DNA of 64,000 nucleotides from Polyangiaceae bacterium (GCA_013361525.1 JABFXY010000116.1:16261-80260), one strand, 5' to 3'; shown: positions 32,531 to 41,886, numbered from the stretch's first letter. Program-made: numbers and translations. The notes: generated by a model not told the origin, from the letters alone.

Positions 32531-32803
32531 ATGAAGCTTCGGTCCGCCATGTACGTCGTGTCGTTCGTCGCGTTGTCCGCCCTCGGCGCTGCCGCGTGTG
32601 GAGGATTCAGCACGGAAGACGCGGAAGCGCGTTGCACGCAGGAGCTCGACGCGCGCGAGGCCAGTGGCTGCTTCACCAACTCCTCGTTCCAGGAGTGCGT
32701 CGCCGCTTTCGAGGAGTGCGGGGACGACGCGCTCATCGAAGAGGGCTGCCCCATCCACTACTCCTGCGAGGGGAGTGAGCCGGAAGAGACCGCGGGGGAG
32801 TAG
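32531..32803 (+). CDS. Small cysteine-rich lipoprotein
   Basis: 90 residues with a strong ribosome site (gaggag) before the ATG. Signal 'MYVVSFVALSALGAAACGG' ends in a perfect AAAC lipobox. The mature part has Cys at regular spacing ('RCTQEL', 'SGCFTN', 'QECVAAFEECGDD', 'GCPIHYSCEG'), suggesting several disulfides and periplasmic or surface location. No known domain. Its stop lies 2 bp before the first unit of the 93-bp tandem repeat. Confidence 0.75.
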   Translation: MKLRSAMYVVSFVALSALGAAACGGFSTEDAEARCTQELDAREASGCFTNSSFQECVAAFEECGDDALIEEGCPIHYSCEGSEPEETAGE

Positions 32804-32804
32804 C

Positions 32805-33083
32805 GAGCCGAGTGGGGCAGGCCACGTCGAGCGAAGCGAGACCGGCCGGGGCGGCTCCCACGAGGCTCGGTGCGCCGAAGGCGCACGCGAGAAAGTAGAG
32901 CCGAGTGGGGCAGGCCACGTCGAGCGAAGCGAGACCGGCCGGGGCGGCTCCCACGAGGCTCGGTGCGCCGAAGGCGCACGCGAGAAAGTAGAGCCGAGTG
33001 GGGCAGGCCACGTCGAGCGAAGCGAGACCGGCCGGGGCGGCTCCCACGAGGCTCGGTGCGCCGAAGGCGCACGCGAGAAAGTA
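32805..33083. repeat. Three exact-period 93-bp tandem repeats that fold as hairpins
   Basis: Units start at 32805, 32898 and 32991 and are nearly identical. Each contains the perfect 7-bp stem hairpin GTGCGCC-GAA-GGCGCAC and longer pairing GAGCCgaGTGGG with CCCACgaGGCTC around 'GGCCACGTCGAGCGAAGCGAG'. The array lies exactly between the lipoprotein stop (32803) and the stop of the convergent TPR gene (33089). The period is 3 x 31, so frames stay open through it; that is not evidence of coding. Confidence 0.9.
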
Positions 33084-33088
33084 GAGCC

Positions 33089-34099
33089 TTAATTCTTTTT
33101 GCGCGCGATCGCCTCGGGGCCGATCCCCTGCGTGAGCTCTGCGCGCCAGGCCTCGATGGCGACGACGATCGGATGCTCGTCGCCGTGTTCCTTTCGCGCG
33201 AGGACCAGCGCTCGCTCGTAAAGATCGAGCGCGTGGATGAGCCGCCCGTCTCGGTGGTGAATCTGCGCCAGCCGCACGAGCGTCGCACGAAGCGCGATGT
33301 GGTCGCGTCCGAGACGTGCCTCTTTGGCGGAGAGGGCGCGCTCGAAGATCCCCTGGGCCGCGTCGGTGTCGCCTTGCTCCTCTTTCAATGCGGCGAGGTT
33401 GTGAAGCGCCGATTCGAAGAGCTCCGATTCGCGCTTGTCGCGCTTTCGGTCCAACGCCGTGACGATGCGCTCGAGGTCGACGGCGACCACGTCGAGCGTC
33501 CGCGACGAATCACGGAAGGTCGCGGCGTTGTAGAGCGTTTCCAGCGTCGGTAGTCCGCGCGGACCAAACTTGCGCGTGCGCTTCTCGAGCGCCGACAGGA
33601 AGTGTGGAGCCGCGCCTTCGCGATCCCCACGCCTCGCGAACGAAAGGCCGAGCTGGTTGTGCGCCGCGCCGGCGGCCTCGTCGTCTTTGTCGGCGCTCGC
33701 CGCTTCGGCCCACGCGGACAGGGCTGCGTCGTAGTCGGGACCGGTGACGCCCTGGCGCTCGAGGATCGCGGCGATGAGCCCCCGAACCTGCGATAGCGAA
33801 GGAGCCTCTTCAGGCGCACTCTGGCTTCGCTCGTCGACCGTCATCGACGAAAGCGCGCGCTCGGCGGTGTGTGCGTCGTCGAGAGCTTCCTCCAGGGCGC
33901 CTGCCTCGAGCCCTTTCGACGCGAGCGCAAAGCGCACCGTCGCGACGTCGACCCCTCGACCGTCGAAGGCAGCGTCCGCAGCCTCTGCAGCCCGGCGCAT
34001 CGCGGCGCGGGCCTGGTCGGTGCGACGTTCGGCTAGATGCTCGAGCGCCTCATCGACGGCGCGTTTGTATCTGCGTCGAGCGAAGAAACGTTTCATCAC
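33089..34099 (-). CDS. TPR-repeat protein
   Basis: 336 residues with tetratricopeptide-like repeats, for example 'AAGAAHNQLGLSFARRGDREGAAPHFLSALEKRTRKFG' (residues about 145-182), 'ALHNLAALKEEQGDTDAAQGIFERALSAKEARLG' (235-268) and 'TLVRLAQIHHRDGRLIHALDLYERALVLARKEHG' (275-308), the last three in the order of kinesin-light-chain-type TPRs. A basic N-terminus 'MMKRFFARRRYKRAVDEAL' starts it. TPRs serve protein-protein contact; the partner is unknown. Divergent from the VanW-family gene with a 71-bp gap. Confidence 0.82.
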   Translation of the reverse strand: MMKRFFARRRYKRAVDEALEHLAERRTDQARAAMRRAAEAADAAFDGRGVDVATVRFALASKGLEAGALEEALDDAHTAERALSSMTVDERSQSAPEEAPSLSQVRGLIAAILERQGVTGPDYDAALSAWAEAASADKDDEAAGAAHNQLGLSFARRGDREGAAPHFLSALEKRTRKFGPRGLPTLETLYNAATFRDSSRTLDVVAVDLERIVTALDRKRDKRESELFESALHNLAALKEEQGDTDAAQGIFERALSAKEARLGRDHIALRATLVRLAQIHHRDGRLIHALDLYERALVLARKEHGDEHPIVVAIEAWRAELTQGIGPEAIARKKN

Positions 34100-34170
34100 G
34101 TTCGAACGGGAGAACCTACCTCTTTCCGCCGACCGCTGAACTCGCTAACGACCTCGACGGAGCATTCGTC

Positions 34171-36189
34171 GTGTCGAGGGACGTGGAAGTTCAGCGAAAG
34201 AGGGGGACCTTCTCTTCGTTGCGTGTCCTCGGCGCAGCGCTCGCCGTGTTGATCGCGATCGTCGTCGTGGTGAGCGCGCTCGGTCCGAAGGAGGGCGCAG
34301 CGGCGCCCGGCGTCGTCGTCGGTGAGGTCGTCGTCGGAGGTCGAAGCGAGGACGACGTTCGACAGTCGCTGACGACGCTCGCAGCGGAGCTCGAGAAGCG
34401 CGAGCTGTTGCTCGTTCGCGACGGCAAGGAGCTCAGCGTCACGCTCGGCCAGCTCGGCTTCGCGCTGGACGTCGACGCGACGACAGCCGCGGTGCTCGCG
34501 GTCGGTCGAGAGGGTGGCCTCAAAGGCGCGATGCAGTCCTTGAACCGCACGCGCATCGACGTGCCGCTGGTGTTCTCCCTCGACGAGAGCGCAATGGGTG
34601 AGCTCTTGCCTTCGTGGGAGCACGCGCTCATCGAGGTCCTCCCCTTCGACGGCTCGGTCGAGCTCAAAGACGGCGAGATCGTCGCGAAGCCGCCCAATCG
34701 TGGGCACAAGCTCGACGGCCCGGCGCTGAAGAAGGCAATCGAAGCGCAGCTCGCGTGGGGAAAGACGGCGCCGATCACCGTCCCCGTCATCGAGGTCGTT
34801 CCGCCGCTCACCGCCCAGGACGTGGAGCGCGCAGCCGATAGGGCGCGCGCGATCGTACAAGGGCCGATCACGCTCTACTACACGCCGACCGACGAGGAGA
34901 TCGCGCTCGCCCGCCAGGAGAACGAAGAAGCGGCGAAGCGCCGGGCCGACTCGGAGCAGCGGGAGAAACAGCGGCTCCCGAAGAAGAAGAGCCGCATGAA
35001 GCGCAAAGGCCGGCGCCTCGTCGAGGACAAAGAGAGCACCAAACAGCCTTCGCGCTTCCCGATGCCCGAGCCCATCGAGGTGGTGTTCGACAAGGAGGCG
35101 CTGCGCACCGCCTTCCGCGCAAAACGCATCGACGACCCGGTGCCTCAATTCGTCGTCGAGCTCGACGAGGCCGAGGTGAAGAAGAAGCTCGCGCCGGTCG
35201 TCTCGAAGCTCTACGACGCGGCGCGGGACGCTCGATTCGAGATCTCCGAGGACGGAAAAGTCACCATCGTCCCGAGCCGTCCCGGCACGCGGGTCGACCC
35301 GACGCGCCTCGTGGAGGCGCTTTATCAAGCGACGCTCACGGCCGGGCGGCGGGGTCCCCTGCCCGTCGATAAAAACGCGGAGCCGAAGTTCACGACGAAG
35401 GCCGCCGAGGCCCTCGGCATCCGGGGCCTCGTGTCGGAGTACGCGACGCACCATTCCTGCTGCCAGCCGCGCGTGAAGAACATTCATCGCATCTGCGACA
35501 TGCTCGACGGTGCAATCGTCAAGACGGGCGAGACCTTCAGCGTCAATGCGGCCGTCGGCCCGCGCACGCTCGAGCGAGGGTTCCTCGTCGCGCCGAGCAT
35601 CGGCGACGGTGAGATGACGGAGACGCCGGGCGGCGGCGTGAGCCAGTTCGCGACGACGCTCTACAATGCGCTGTTCGACGGCGGCTACGTCATCCGCGAG
35701 CGAAAGCCGCACAGCTTCTATTTCAATCGGTATCCGATGGGGCTCGAAGCGACGCTCTCGTATCCCTCGCCGGATCTCGTGTTCTTCAACGACACCTCGG
35801 CGGCGATCTTGCTTCGTTGCGATTACTCCGAGACGCACATCCGCGTGCGGCTCTTCGGCGACAACGGCGGCCGCCGCATCGATCGGCGCGTATCACAACC
35901 GTTCGAATACACCGACCCGCGCATCGAATACCTCGCCAACAAGAACCGCGAGCCCGACGACGAGAAGGTGAAGGACGCGGGCTCGCACGGCTTCAGCGTC
36001 ATCACGACGCGGATCATCACGCTGCCCGACGGGTCGCGAAAAGAGGAGAAGCGGACGGTGAAGTACACCGGCAAGCCCCGCCTCCTCGAGGTGCACCCCT
36101 GCAAAATTCCGAAGGGTGAAAAAGGCCATACAGGCGAAAAGTGCCCCGACCCCCCGAAGGAAGAGGAAGGCGGAGCGAGCGGGGGCTGA
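34171..36189 (+). CDS. VanW-family protein with peptidoglycan-binding-like domain, membrane-anchored
   Basis: 672 residues from the GTG at 34171; the frame upstream of it overlaps the divergent TPR gene. An N-terminal membrane anchor, 'VLGAALAVLIAIVVVVSAL' (residues about 19-37), precedes a repeated extracytoplasmic domain (residues about 45-420) with a Lys/Glu-rich charged linker near residues 250-310. The VanW domain is 'GETFSVNAAVGPRTLERGFLVAPSIGDGEMTETPGGGVSQFATTLYNALF' (region about residues 452-501), followed by 'HSFYFNRYPMGLEATL'. VanW domains occur with vancomycin-resistance regions and cell-wall enzymes, but their activity is not settled. Confidence 0.85.
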   Translation: MSRDVEVQRKRGTFSSLRVLGAALAVLIAIVVVVSALGPKEGAAAPGVVVGEVVVGGRSEDDVRQSLTTLAAELEKRELLLVRDGKELSVTLGQLGFALDVDATTAAVLAVGREGGLKGAMQSLNRTRIDVPLVFSLDESAMGELLPSWEHALIEVLPFDGSVELKDGEIVAKPPNRGHKLDGPALKKAIEAQLAWGKTAPITVPVIEVVPPLTAQDVERAADRARAIVQGPITLYYTPTDEEIALARQENEEAAKRRADSEQREKQRLPKKKSRMKRKGRRLVEDKESTKQPSRFPMPEPIEVVFDKEALRTAFRAKRIDDPVPQFVVELDEAEVKKKLAPVVSKLYDAARDARFEISEDGKVTIVPSRPGTRVDPTRLVEALYQATLTAGRRGPLPVDKNAEPKFTTKAAEALGIRGLVSEYATHHSCCQPRVKNIHRICDMLDGAIVKTGETFSVNAAVGPRTLERGFLVAPSIGDGEMTETPGGGVSQFATTLYNALFDGGYVIRERKPHSFYFNRYPMGLEATLSYPSPDLVFFNDTSAAILLRCDYSETHIRVRLFGDNGGRRIDRRVSQPFEYTDPRIEYLANKNREPDDEKVKDAGSHGFSVITTRIITLPDGSRKEEKRTVKYTGKPRLLEVHPCKIPKGEKGHTGEKCPDPPKEEEGGASGG

Positions 36190-36256
36190 GCCTCGAAACG
36201 AGGCGTGACATAGGGCGGCCGCTGCGTTCTCCTGCGACACCGAGGAGAAGCGCATC

Positions 36257-38293
36257 GTGAAGACTACGCAATGGATGCACGCCGCCGTGTTGACGATCGG
36301 CATCGGCGGCTGCGGAGGGTCGCTCGGCAAACCGGAGGATCTCGCGCGGACGGTCGGCGTCTCGTACGTGGAGGAGGAGGACGAAATCCTCTCGACGTGC
36401 GCCGCGATCGAGCGGGCTCAGATGCCGAAGAGCGCCACCCCGGCGGCCGGTGCGCAAGACGCCAATGCCTCGGAGAAAGCGCTCGCGCTTGAGAAACATC
36501 TGCGCGCCGACCTGCGCGGTCGCGCGAGCGCGCTCCTCGAGGTCGCGGGTGTGTCGGCCGTCGCGGAGACGGAGCTCGACGCCCTCCTCGATTGCCCCGA
36601 CCCCCAGAGCTGCGCCAAAGTCGCCGAATCGCTCGCCACCAAAGCGCAAATCGCGCCGGCGGGGGATGTCGCGAAGGTCCTCGAGGCGTCGCTCGGTGCG
36701 GGGCTCACGCCTGCCGCATTGATGACCAATCTCCGCGTCCTCGCAGCAAACTTCCAATTCGCACAAGCGACCGTCCTCGGATTGATTCAAGTCGCCCAGC
36801 TCGTGGAGGGAATGGTCGACGACGTCTCCGACAGCGTCGGGTATTTCAAAGCATTCGCCAGCCCGCTTTTGAAGCGCGTGTCCGCCGAGCTGATCGCCGT
36901 CGGAATGGACGCGGTCCTGCGCGAGCTGGAGAAGAAGAACCTCGTCAGCGCAGGCAGCGTCGCCGTGGAGGCGTGCCATGCCTACAAGCGCATCGACCCG
37001 TCCGCGCAGGTGACCGGACGCGTCCTTCGCCGCGCGATCTTACGTTTCTCGGTCGGCAGTTATGCGAAGTCGTCCGGAATGGAGGCGGCGTGCAAAGAGC
37101 TCTCCGAGCAGAAGGGCGGCGACGCTGTCTGCGAGGAGATCCTCGAAGAACAGCTCGGCCTCGACGAAGCGCAAGCGACCGAGGCGTTCGCCGCCGCGGT
37201 GGATCCGACACCGCCGGCGGAGCTTCTCGCGTCGCTGCCGACGAAGGTATCGACGGAGCACCTGAAAGCATTCCGCGACGCATCGACGATGTGCGTTCAG
37301 AGCGCCGACGACCCCGGTGCCTGCGGCCTCGACCGTGTGGCGACGGTCGCGAGCATGCTCGCGGAGCTTCGCAAAGAGAACAATGGTCGCGCCGACGGCT
37401 TCTCCGCGATTGAAGCGCGCGTGGTCTCGCTCGAGGGAAGTTATGCAAACCTCGCGAGCCGATTCGAAGCGCTCGAGCACCGCTATGACGAGCTGAGCGG
37501 GTCTTATCGCTCGATGGCGCAATCCGATCAGGAGATGTGGAAGACGTACCGCGAGGCCCTCGACAAGGGCGGCGCCGAAGGTCTGCCGAAGCAGCTGCGC
37601 GATGTGGAATCGCGTATCAGCGCCCAATTGCCGAAGAAGACGAATGCTCCGCGCTGCGCGGACTACGTCCGCAAGGTCATGACCGAACGCACCACGTTCG
37701 CCCGCGAGCAGCTCGGCGTCAGCTTCGGCGGATGCGCCGGCTCGTGGGATACCGCCAAATCGTTGAGCGCGGTCTACCCGACGAAGTTCACCGGTGTCAC
37801 GGTGAGCCACGACGAGCTCTGCGAGCAGAGATTCGTGACGATCCGAGCGGACATCCCGTTCCCGGAGTCGTCACCGAAGCTGCCGGTCGACGCGATCTGG
37901 CGGTGCCCGTCGAAGGGATGCATCGATCAGGGTTTCCGCACCCTGCTCGGTGGTATCGCCGCGAAGAACCCGTCGCATTTGGTCTTCATCGGCAGCACCG
38001 ATGCGATGCCGATCACCAACAAGAAGCCGATCCTCGCGGCATGGGACACCAAGAAGGGCGAATACGGATCGGACCCGCTCGCCGGATTGGTGTCGTCCCC
38101 GCCGACCGACGACGAGCTGCAGCGGATCCTGTCGATGCTTCGTGTCTACAGCGTCACCGAGGAGATCGACCCGACGAAGAAGGTCGCCTTCATTCGCGAC
38201 GCCGCGGGCAAGGCGGGACAAGCACGCCGCGTCCAGGTTCGCTTCGCCGATCCGGCGCTCACGATGGATCTCGCCACCGGCTGCACGAATTGA
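36257..38293 (+). CDS. Large lipoprotein, mostly helical, of unknown function
   Basis: 678 residues from GTG 36257 with a good ribosome site (gaggagaag). The signal 'WMHAAVLTIGIGGCGGSL' ends in a GGC lipobox. The middle is helical, with a coiled-coil-like part 'FSAIEARVVSLEGSYANLASRFEALEHRYDELSGSYRSM' (residues about 382-420). The C-terminus contains 'FIGSTDAMPITNKKP' and 'LSMLRVYSVTEEID', loosely like an OmpA-type domain, but the family motif is not convincing. It is followed by the STAS-like gene after 18 bp. Function unknown. Confidence 0.65.
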   Translation: MKTTQWMHAAVLTIGIGGCGGSLGKPEDLARTVGVSYVEEEDEILSTCAAIERAQMPKSATPAAGAQDANASEKALALEKHLRADLRGRASALLEVAGVSAVAETELDALLDCPDPQSCAKVAESLATKAQIAPAGDVAKVLEASLGAGLTPAALMTNLRVLAANFQFAQATVLGLIQVAQLVEGMVDDVSDSVGYFKAFASPLLKRVSAELIAVGMDAVLRELEKKNLVSAGSVAVEACHAYKRIDPSAQVTGRVLRRAILRFSVGSYAKSSGMEAACKELSEQKGGDAVCEEILEEQLGLDEAQATEAFAAAVDPTPPAELLASLPTKVSTEHLKAFRDASTMCVQSADDPGACGLDRVATVASMLAELRKENNGRADGFSAIEARVVSLEGSYANLASRFEALEHRYDELSGSYRSMAQSDQEMWKTYREALDKGGAEGLPKQLRDVESRISAQLPKKTNAPRCADYVRKVMTERTTFAREQLGVSFGGCAGSWDTAKSLSAVYPTKFTGVTVSHDELCEQRFVTIRADIPFPESSPKLPVDAIWRCPSKGCIDQGFRTLLGGIAAKNPSHLVFIGSTDAMPITNKKPILAAWDTKKGEYGSDPLAGLVSSPPTDDELQRILSMLRVYSVTEEIDPTKKVAFIRDAAGKAGQARRVQVRFADPALTMDLATGCTN

Positions 38294-38311
38294 TCTAGCC
38301 TCCGCTGGCGC

Positions 38312-38767
38312 ATGGAAACGCGTCAACTGGAAGACGGCTGTCGCCTCTACATCGACGGCACCAGCGAGCTGCACGCCCGCGAGCTCGGCCGCGGCGTCCT
38401 CGTGCACAGCTCGCTGGGGCCGGCGCCCGGCGTCTTCGCGAAGGTCGTCATCGACGACGGAGAGCGAATGCTGAAGACGTTCGGGCGCTGCGTCTTCATG
38501 GTGGATGCGTTCGAGAGCAAGCGGATGAGCACCGAGTTTCGCGAGCAAATGACGAAATGGCTCACCGCGAATCGAGACCGCGTGCGTGTGCACATCCTGC
38601 TCGACTCGAAGCTGATGGAGATGGCCATCAACGTCGCCAACCTCGTCATCGGGACGGTGACCGCACGCGCCTACAGCGATGTCGCCGCTTGGGAAAAGGC
38701 CGGCGCTTCGGAGCATCCGGGGTTCCGGCGGCGAGCGATAGCCTGGTCCGCGACGAACCCGCGCTGA
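38312..38767 (+). CDS. STAS-like domain protein of unknown function
   Basis: 151 residues. The fold hints are in 'VHSSLGPAPGVFAKVVIDDGERM', 'CVFMVDAFESKRMSTEFREQMTKWLTANRDRVRVHILLDSKLMEMAINVANLVIG' (region residues about 66-118): alternating strand and helix as in SpoIIAA/STAS-like proteins. Such proteins are often regulators working by protein contact, but here no partner kinase is adjacent. It lies 18 bp after the large lipoprotein gene, probably co-transcribed. No signal peptide. Confidence 0.55.
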   Translation: METRQLEDGCRLYIDGTSELHARELGRGVLVHSSLGPAPGVFAKVVIDDGERMLKTFGRCVFMVDAFESKRMSTEFREQMTKWLTANRDRVRVHILLDSKLMEMAINVANLVIGTVTARAYSDVAAWEKAGASEHPGFRRRAIAWSATNPR

Positions 38768-38783
38768 AGAGCGCTCGTCCCGC

Positions 38784-39641
38784 TCAGGGCGCGCAGGGCT
38801 CTTCCCAAGCGTCCATCGCCTCCACGTCCTTCCGGTGTGAATACAAATACGGAAGGGTGTGGCACGGCGTGTATTCGATGTTGTGGACTGGCCGGCCCAG
38901 GCCCTCGTACGCCGCGCACTCGTCGTACTCCTGGCATTGCTCGTTCTGGTAGAGATCGACGTAATCGAAGAAGAGGTCGATCTTCCCGGGCGCGTTCTTC
39001 TGCGAGACCCACAATCCTCGATTGCGTGCCTCGGTGAAGATCGAAATGACGTAGTCCTCGTGGCCGTCGTGATCGATGAGATCGATGTCGACGCCGTCAC
39101 ACCCCTTGTCGGCGGCGACGTCGAGGCGCGCCTTCATGACCTCGAAGTTCTTCGGGTCGCTCGGGTCGACGTAGTTCTCCCCCGGCCAGCCGTCGATGGG
39201 CTCCGCCAGCGCGCCGAAGTCCCCGGCGTCGCTCCGCCACTCTTCGTATTGAGACGAGAAGTAGCAGAGCATGTGCGCGCCCATTCCTTTGCATTGGGCA
39301 ATGCTGTCCGCGGGCGTCTCCTCCAGGTCGAACACGACGAAGTCGCGCTCGGCGCATTTCGTCCAATCGATCTCTTGCGTGTAATTGAGGTGGAAGGTCG
39401 CGTATTCGGGAATCTCCGCGCCATTGCCGCCGGTGCCGCCGCCGCCGGTGGCCGGACCACCGCCGTCCGACGCGCTCTGCCCACCGTCGGAGGTCGACGC
39501 GCCCGAGCCGCCGACGCCGGGGTTCGCACCGGCACCCGCTCCGCCTCCCCCGTCGTTGCTCGTCGGCTCCGAGCCGGAATCACCACAACCTGACGCAACC
39601 AGCAAACCGAGCGCGAGACCGACGAGCTTGGAAGAAGTCAT
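38784..39641 (-). CDS. GH114 endo-alpha-1,4-polygalactosaminidase-like lipoprotein
   Basis: 285 residues. The signal 'LVGLALGLLVASGCGDSG' ends in an ASGC lipobox and is followed by a Gly/Ser/Asp linker of about 55 residues. The catalytic domain matches GH114: 'FVVFDLEETPADSI', 'LCYFSSQYEEWRSD', 'GWPGENYVD' and 'KARLDVAADKGCDGVDIDLIDHDGH', with the acidic residues typical of the family active-site strands. GH114 enzymes cleave alpha-1,4 galactosamine polymers in biofilms. A surface-anchored member would let the cell attack biofilm matrix of prey or competitors (inference). Convergent with the STAS-like gene. Confidence 0.85.
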   Translation of the reverse strand: MTSSKLVGLALGLLVASGCGDSGSEPTSNDGGGGAGAGANPGVGGSGASTSDGGQSASDGGGPATGGGGTGGNGAEIPEYATFHLNYTQEIDWTKCAERDFVVFDLEETPADSIAQCKGMGAHMLCYFSSQYEEWRSDAGDFGALAEPIDGWPGENYVDPSDPKNFEVMKARLDVAADKGCDGVDIDLIDHDGHEDYVISIFTEARNRGLWVSQKNAPGKIDLFFDYVDLYQNEQCQEYDECAAYEGLGRPVHNIEYTPCHTLPYLYSHRKDVEAMDAWEEPCAP

Positions 39642-39734
39642 GCGCGCGATTGTCGCCGCTCGTCACTCGTGGTCGCAATCATTTGCATCTGGAGCGGCAT
39701 GATCCTTCCGCACTTCACTGTGTCGTCTGCGGGG

Positions 39735-41225
39735 TCACGGCATCAGATCGATCATCCCCATCATGCCGGCGTCGGCGTGGTCGAGGATGTGACAATGGAA
39801 CATCCACGGGCCGGGCCGGTTGTCGTACCGGACGAGCATCTCCACGGAGCCTTCCTTCGGCACGTTGACCGTGTCGAGCCATTCGACCGGCTCGCTGGGA
39901 CGACCGTCGTCGTCGAGACGTTGAAAGAAGAACCCGTGGAGATGAAATGGGTGATCCCACTCCATTTCGTTGTCGATTTGCCACCGCTGCGTTTGCCCGA
40001 CCTGTGCTGGGATCGCGGTATCGAATGCGACGCCGTTCACGCCCATGTGGAGCGCGCCTTCCGCATCCGTCTCTTTCGTCAACCGGATGTGCACGTCCTC
40101 GGCGCCATTGGGATCGAGCGGCTCGATGGGCGCGACCGCCGGAAGCGCGAGCGGCGCTTCTTCGATCGCGTCTCCGACGATCTCCATATCGAGGATCGGT
40201 ATCGGATCGCGAAACTCGAACGAGCCATAGCCTCGATCGAACGGCAACCACATGAGCTGTTCCGTCGCGCCGTCCGCGCCCCTCGGCTCGACGACGACGT
40301 CCGCGCGCTCCCCGGGCGCGAGGAGCAGCTCGTCCGAAGGAACGGCGTCGCCGTACATCCCAGTCTGCCCGCCGATGCGCTGAAAGGAATGCCCCGTCAG
40401 GCCCAGGAGGAAGTACCGGCTCTTCGCGGCATTGACGATCCGCCAGCGCTGGCGCTTGCCATTTCGCGCGTGGAGCGTCGGCTGCACGACGCCGTTGACG
40501 AGCAATACGCCCCCTTCCCTTCCGAACAGCGTCGCGAGATCGCCTCCCTCGTCTCCCGGCGCGAGAGACCCGTCGTCTCGAACCGCGATGTCGCTCAAGA
40601 CCAGCACGACCTCGTCGCCCAGCTCCGCGGGCGGCGGCGCCGGCGGGTCGACGATGAGCGCGCCATAAAGGCCAAAACCGAGCTGCGCGGCGTCGTGGAC
40701 GTGCGGGTGGTACCAATACGTGCCCGGATCCGGTGCGACGAAATCGTAGGTGAACGTTTCGCCCGGCTCGACCGGAGCTTGTGAATGCGGCGAGCCATCC
40801 ATCTCGACCGGGAGACGGATCCCGTGCCAATGAATGGTCGTCGCTTCCGGCAAGTCGTTCACGAAATGGACGACGAGGCGATCACCCGCGGTCAGCCTAA
40901 GCAGCGGCCCGGGCAAGGTGCCTCCGTAGGTCCACACCGGCGTCGTTTTGCCTGCGACGACCTCCATGTTCTCGACGCGGGCGTGGAGCGTCACCTCCAG
41001 CACATCGGGATCGGGGTTTTCGTCCTCGGCCACCGCGAGAGGAAGCTCGCTCACGAAATCCGGGGGCTGGGTCGCGGGGGGCTGTGCCGGTGCCTCGTCG
41101 CAGGCGCTCGCACCGAGAAGTGCGAACAGGCAGAGCGGCGCGGCGCGTCGAAACGCCGGGAAGATTGACGTGCGCGCTTGGGGCGAGCAAAACGGGCGAT
41201 TAGACGCCGTGCTAGCGCTCACCAT
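39735..41225 (-). CDS. Multicopper oxidase lipoprotein
   Basis: 496 residues if started at the ATG at 41223-41225. Signal 'APLCLFALLGASACDEAP' has an ASAC lipobox. The three cupredoxin domains carry all copper motifs: 'IHWHGIRLP', 'YWYHPHVHDAAQLGFG', 'HPFHLHGFF' and 'HCHILDHADAGMMG' with the T1 Cys-His-Met set. It is expected to oxidise a phenol, metal or other donor using O2 at the cell surface. Start is uncertain: this ATG overlaps the divergent desaturase-like gene by 56 bp, but no other start preserves the signal peptide. Confidence 0.88.
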   Translation of the reverse strand: MVSASTASNRPFCSPQARTSIFPAFRRAAPLCLFALLGASACDEAPAQPPATQPPDFVSELPLAVAEDENPDPDVLEVTLHARVENMEVVAGKTTPVWTYGGTLPGPLLRLTAGDRLVVHFVNDLPEATTIHWHGIRLPVEMDGSPHSQAPVEPGETFTYDFVAPDPGTYWYHPHVHDAAQLGFGLYGALIVDPPAPPPAELGDEVVLVLSDIAVRDDGSLAPGDEGGDLATLFGREGGVLLVNGVVQPTLHARNGKRQRWRIVNAAKSRYFLLGLTGHSFQRIGGQTGMYGDAVPSDELLLAPGERADVVVEPRGADGATEQLMWLPFDRGYGSFEFRDPIPILDMEIVGDAIEEAPLALPAVAPIEPLDPNGAEDVHIRLTKETDAEGALHMGVNGVAFDTAIPAQVGQTQRWQIDNEMEWDHPFHLHGFFFQRLDDDGRPSEPVEWLDTVNVPKEGSVEMLVRYDNRPGPWMFHCHILDHADAGMMGMIDLMP

Positions 41226-41883
41226 CCTCATCGCCGCGACGCTGTTGTTCGACGCCGTCTTGCTCGGATTCTTGGCGTGGGCGTTCCATTCGCCGCGCTT
41301 CGCTTCGCGACGCATCAGTCCCGCGGTGTCTCTTCGGGTTTCGCGCAACAACCGACTTCTTACCATGGCCTCGAGCAGCTTCATCTCGCTCGCGACCATC
41401 GTCGGGGTGCTCTACGCGTTTCATGACCGGCTCGTGACCACCCACGAAACGCCCGTGTGGATCGCCGCGCTGCAGGCCGTCGGCATCCTCGTCATTTACG
41501 ACTTCGTCTATTACGGGTTGCACCGCACGATGCACATCGCGTCGCTCATGCGCTTCGTGCACGGCGTTCATCACCGGGCGAAGAACCCCTCCGCGCTCGA
41601 GAGCTTCTATCTGCACCCGGTAGAGCTGCTCGCGGGCCTCGCCCTGTTGATGTTCTCGACCTGGGTGATCGGTCCGGTCCACATCTATGCATTCGCGGTC
41701 GCGTTCTTCGTCTACTCGACGTTGAACATCCTCATCCACTCGGGGATCTACTTCGGTAACGCGATGTTGTGGCCGGTGGATGCGTTGACGCGAAAGCACC
41801 ACGTGCACCACATGAAAGATCACGGGAAGAACTATTCGTCGCTGACGCCGCTCCCCGACCTCATCTTTCGCACGGCGGGCTGA
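41170..41883 (+). CDS. Sterol-desaturase/fatty-acid-hydroxylase-superfamily membrane protein
   Basis: 237 residues from GTG 41170 (with 'gggaag' 6 nt upstream); GTG 41209 is the alternative. Four membrane segments, and the histidine cluster of the family: 'HRTMH' (HxxxH), 'HGVHHRAK' and 'KHHVHHM' (HxxHH type), which bind a di-iron centre for O2-dependent hydroxylation or desaturation. Substrate could be a sterol, carotenoid or fatty acid. It overlaps the 5' end of the divergent multicopper oxidase gene and stops 3 bp short of the convergent lipoprotein stop. Confidence 0.85.
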   Translation: MRAWGEQNGRLDAVLALTILIAATLLFDAVLLGFLAWAFHSPRFASRRISPAVSLRVSRNNRLLTMASSSFISLATIVGVLYAFHDRLVTTHETPVWIAALQAVGILVIYDFVYYGLHRTMHIASLMRFVHGVHHRAKNPSALESFYLHPVELLAGLALLMFSTWVIGPVHIYAFAVAFFVYSTLNILIHSGIYFGNAMLWPVDALTRKHHVHHMKDHGKNYSSLTPLPDLIFRTAG

Positions 41884-41886
41884 TCG

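Noticed and set aside
32598..33092. Long open frame through the 93-bp tandem repeat
   Set aside because: The period is a multiple of three, so every frame stays open; no ribosome site, signal or domain supports it, and the sure lipoprotein gene occupies another frame.
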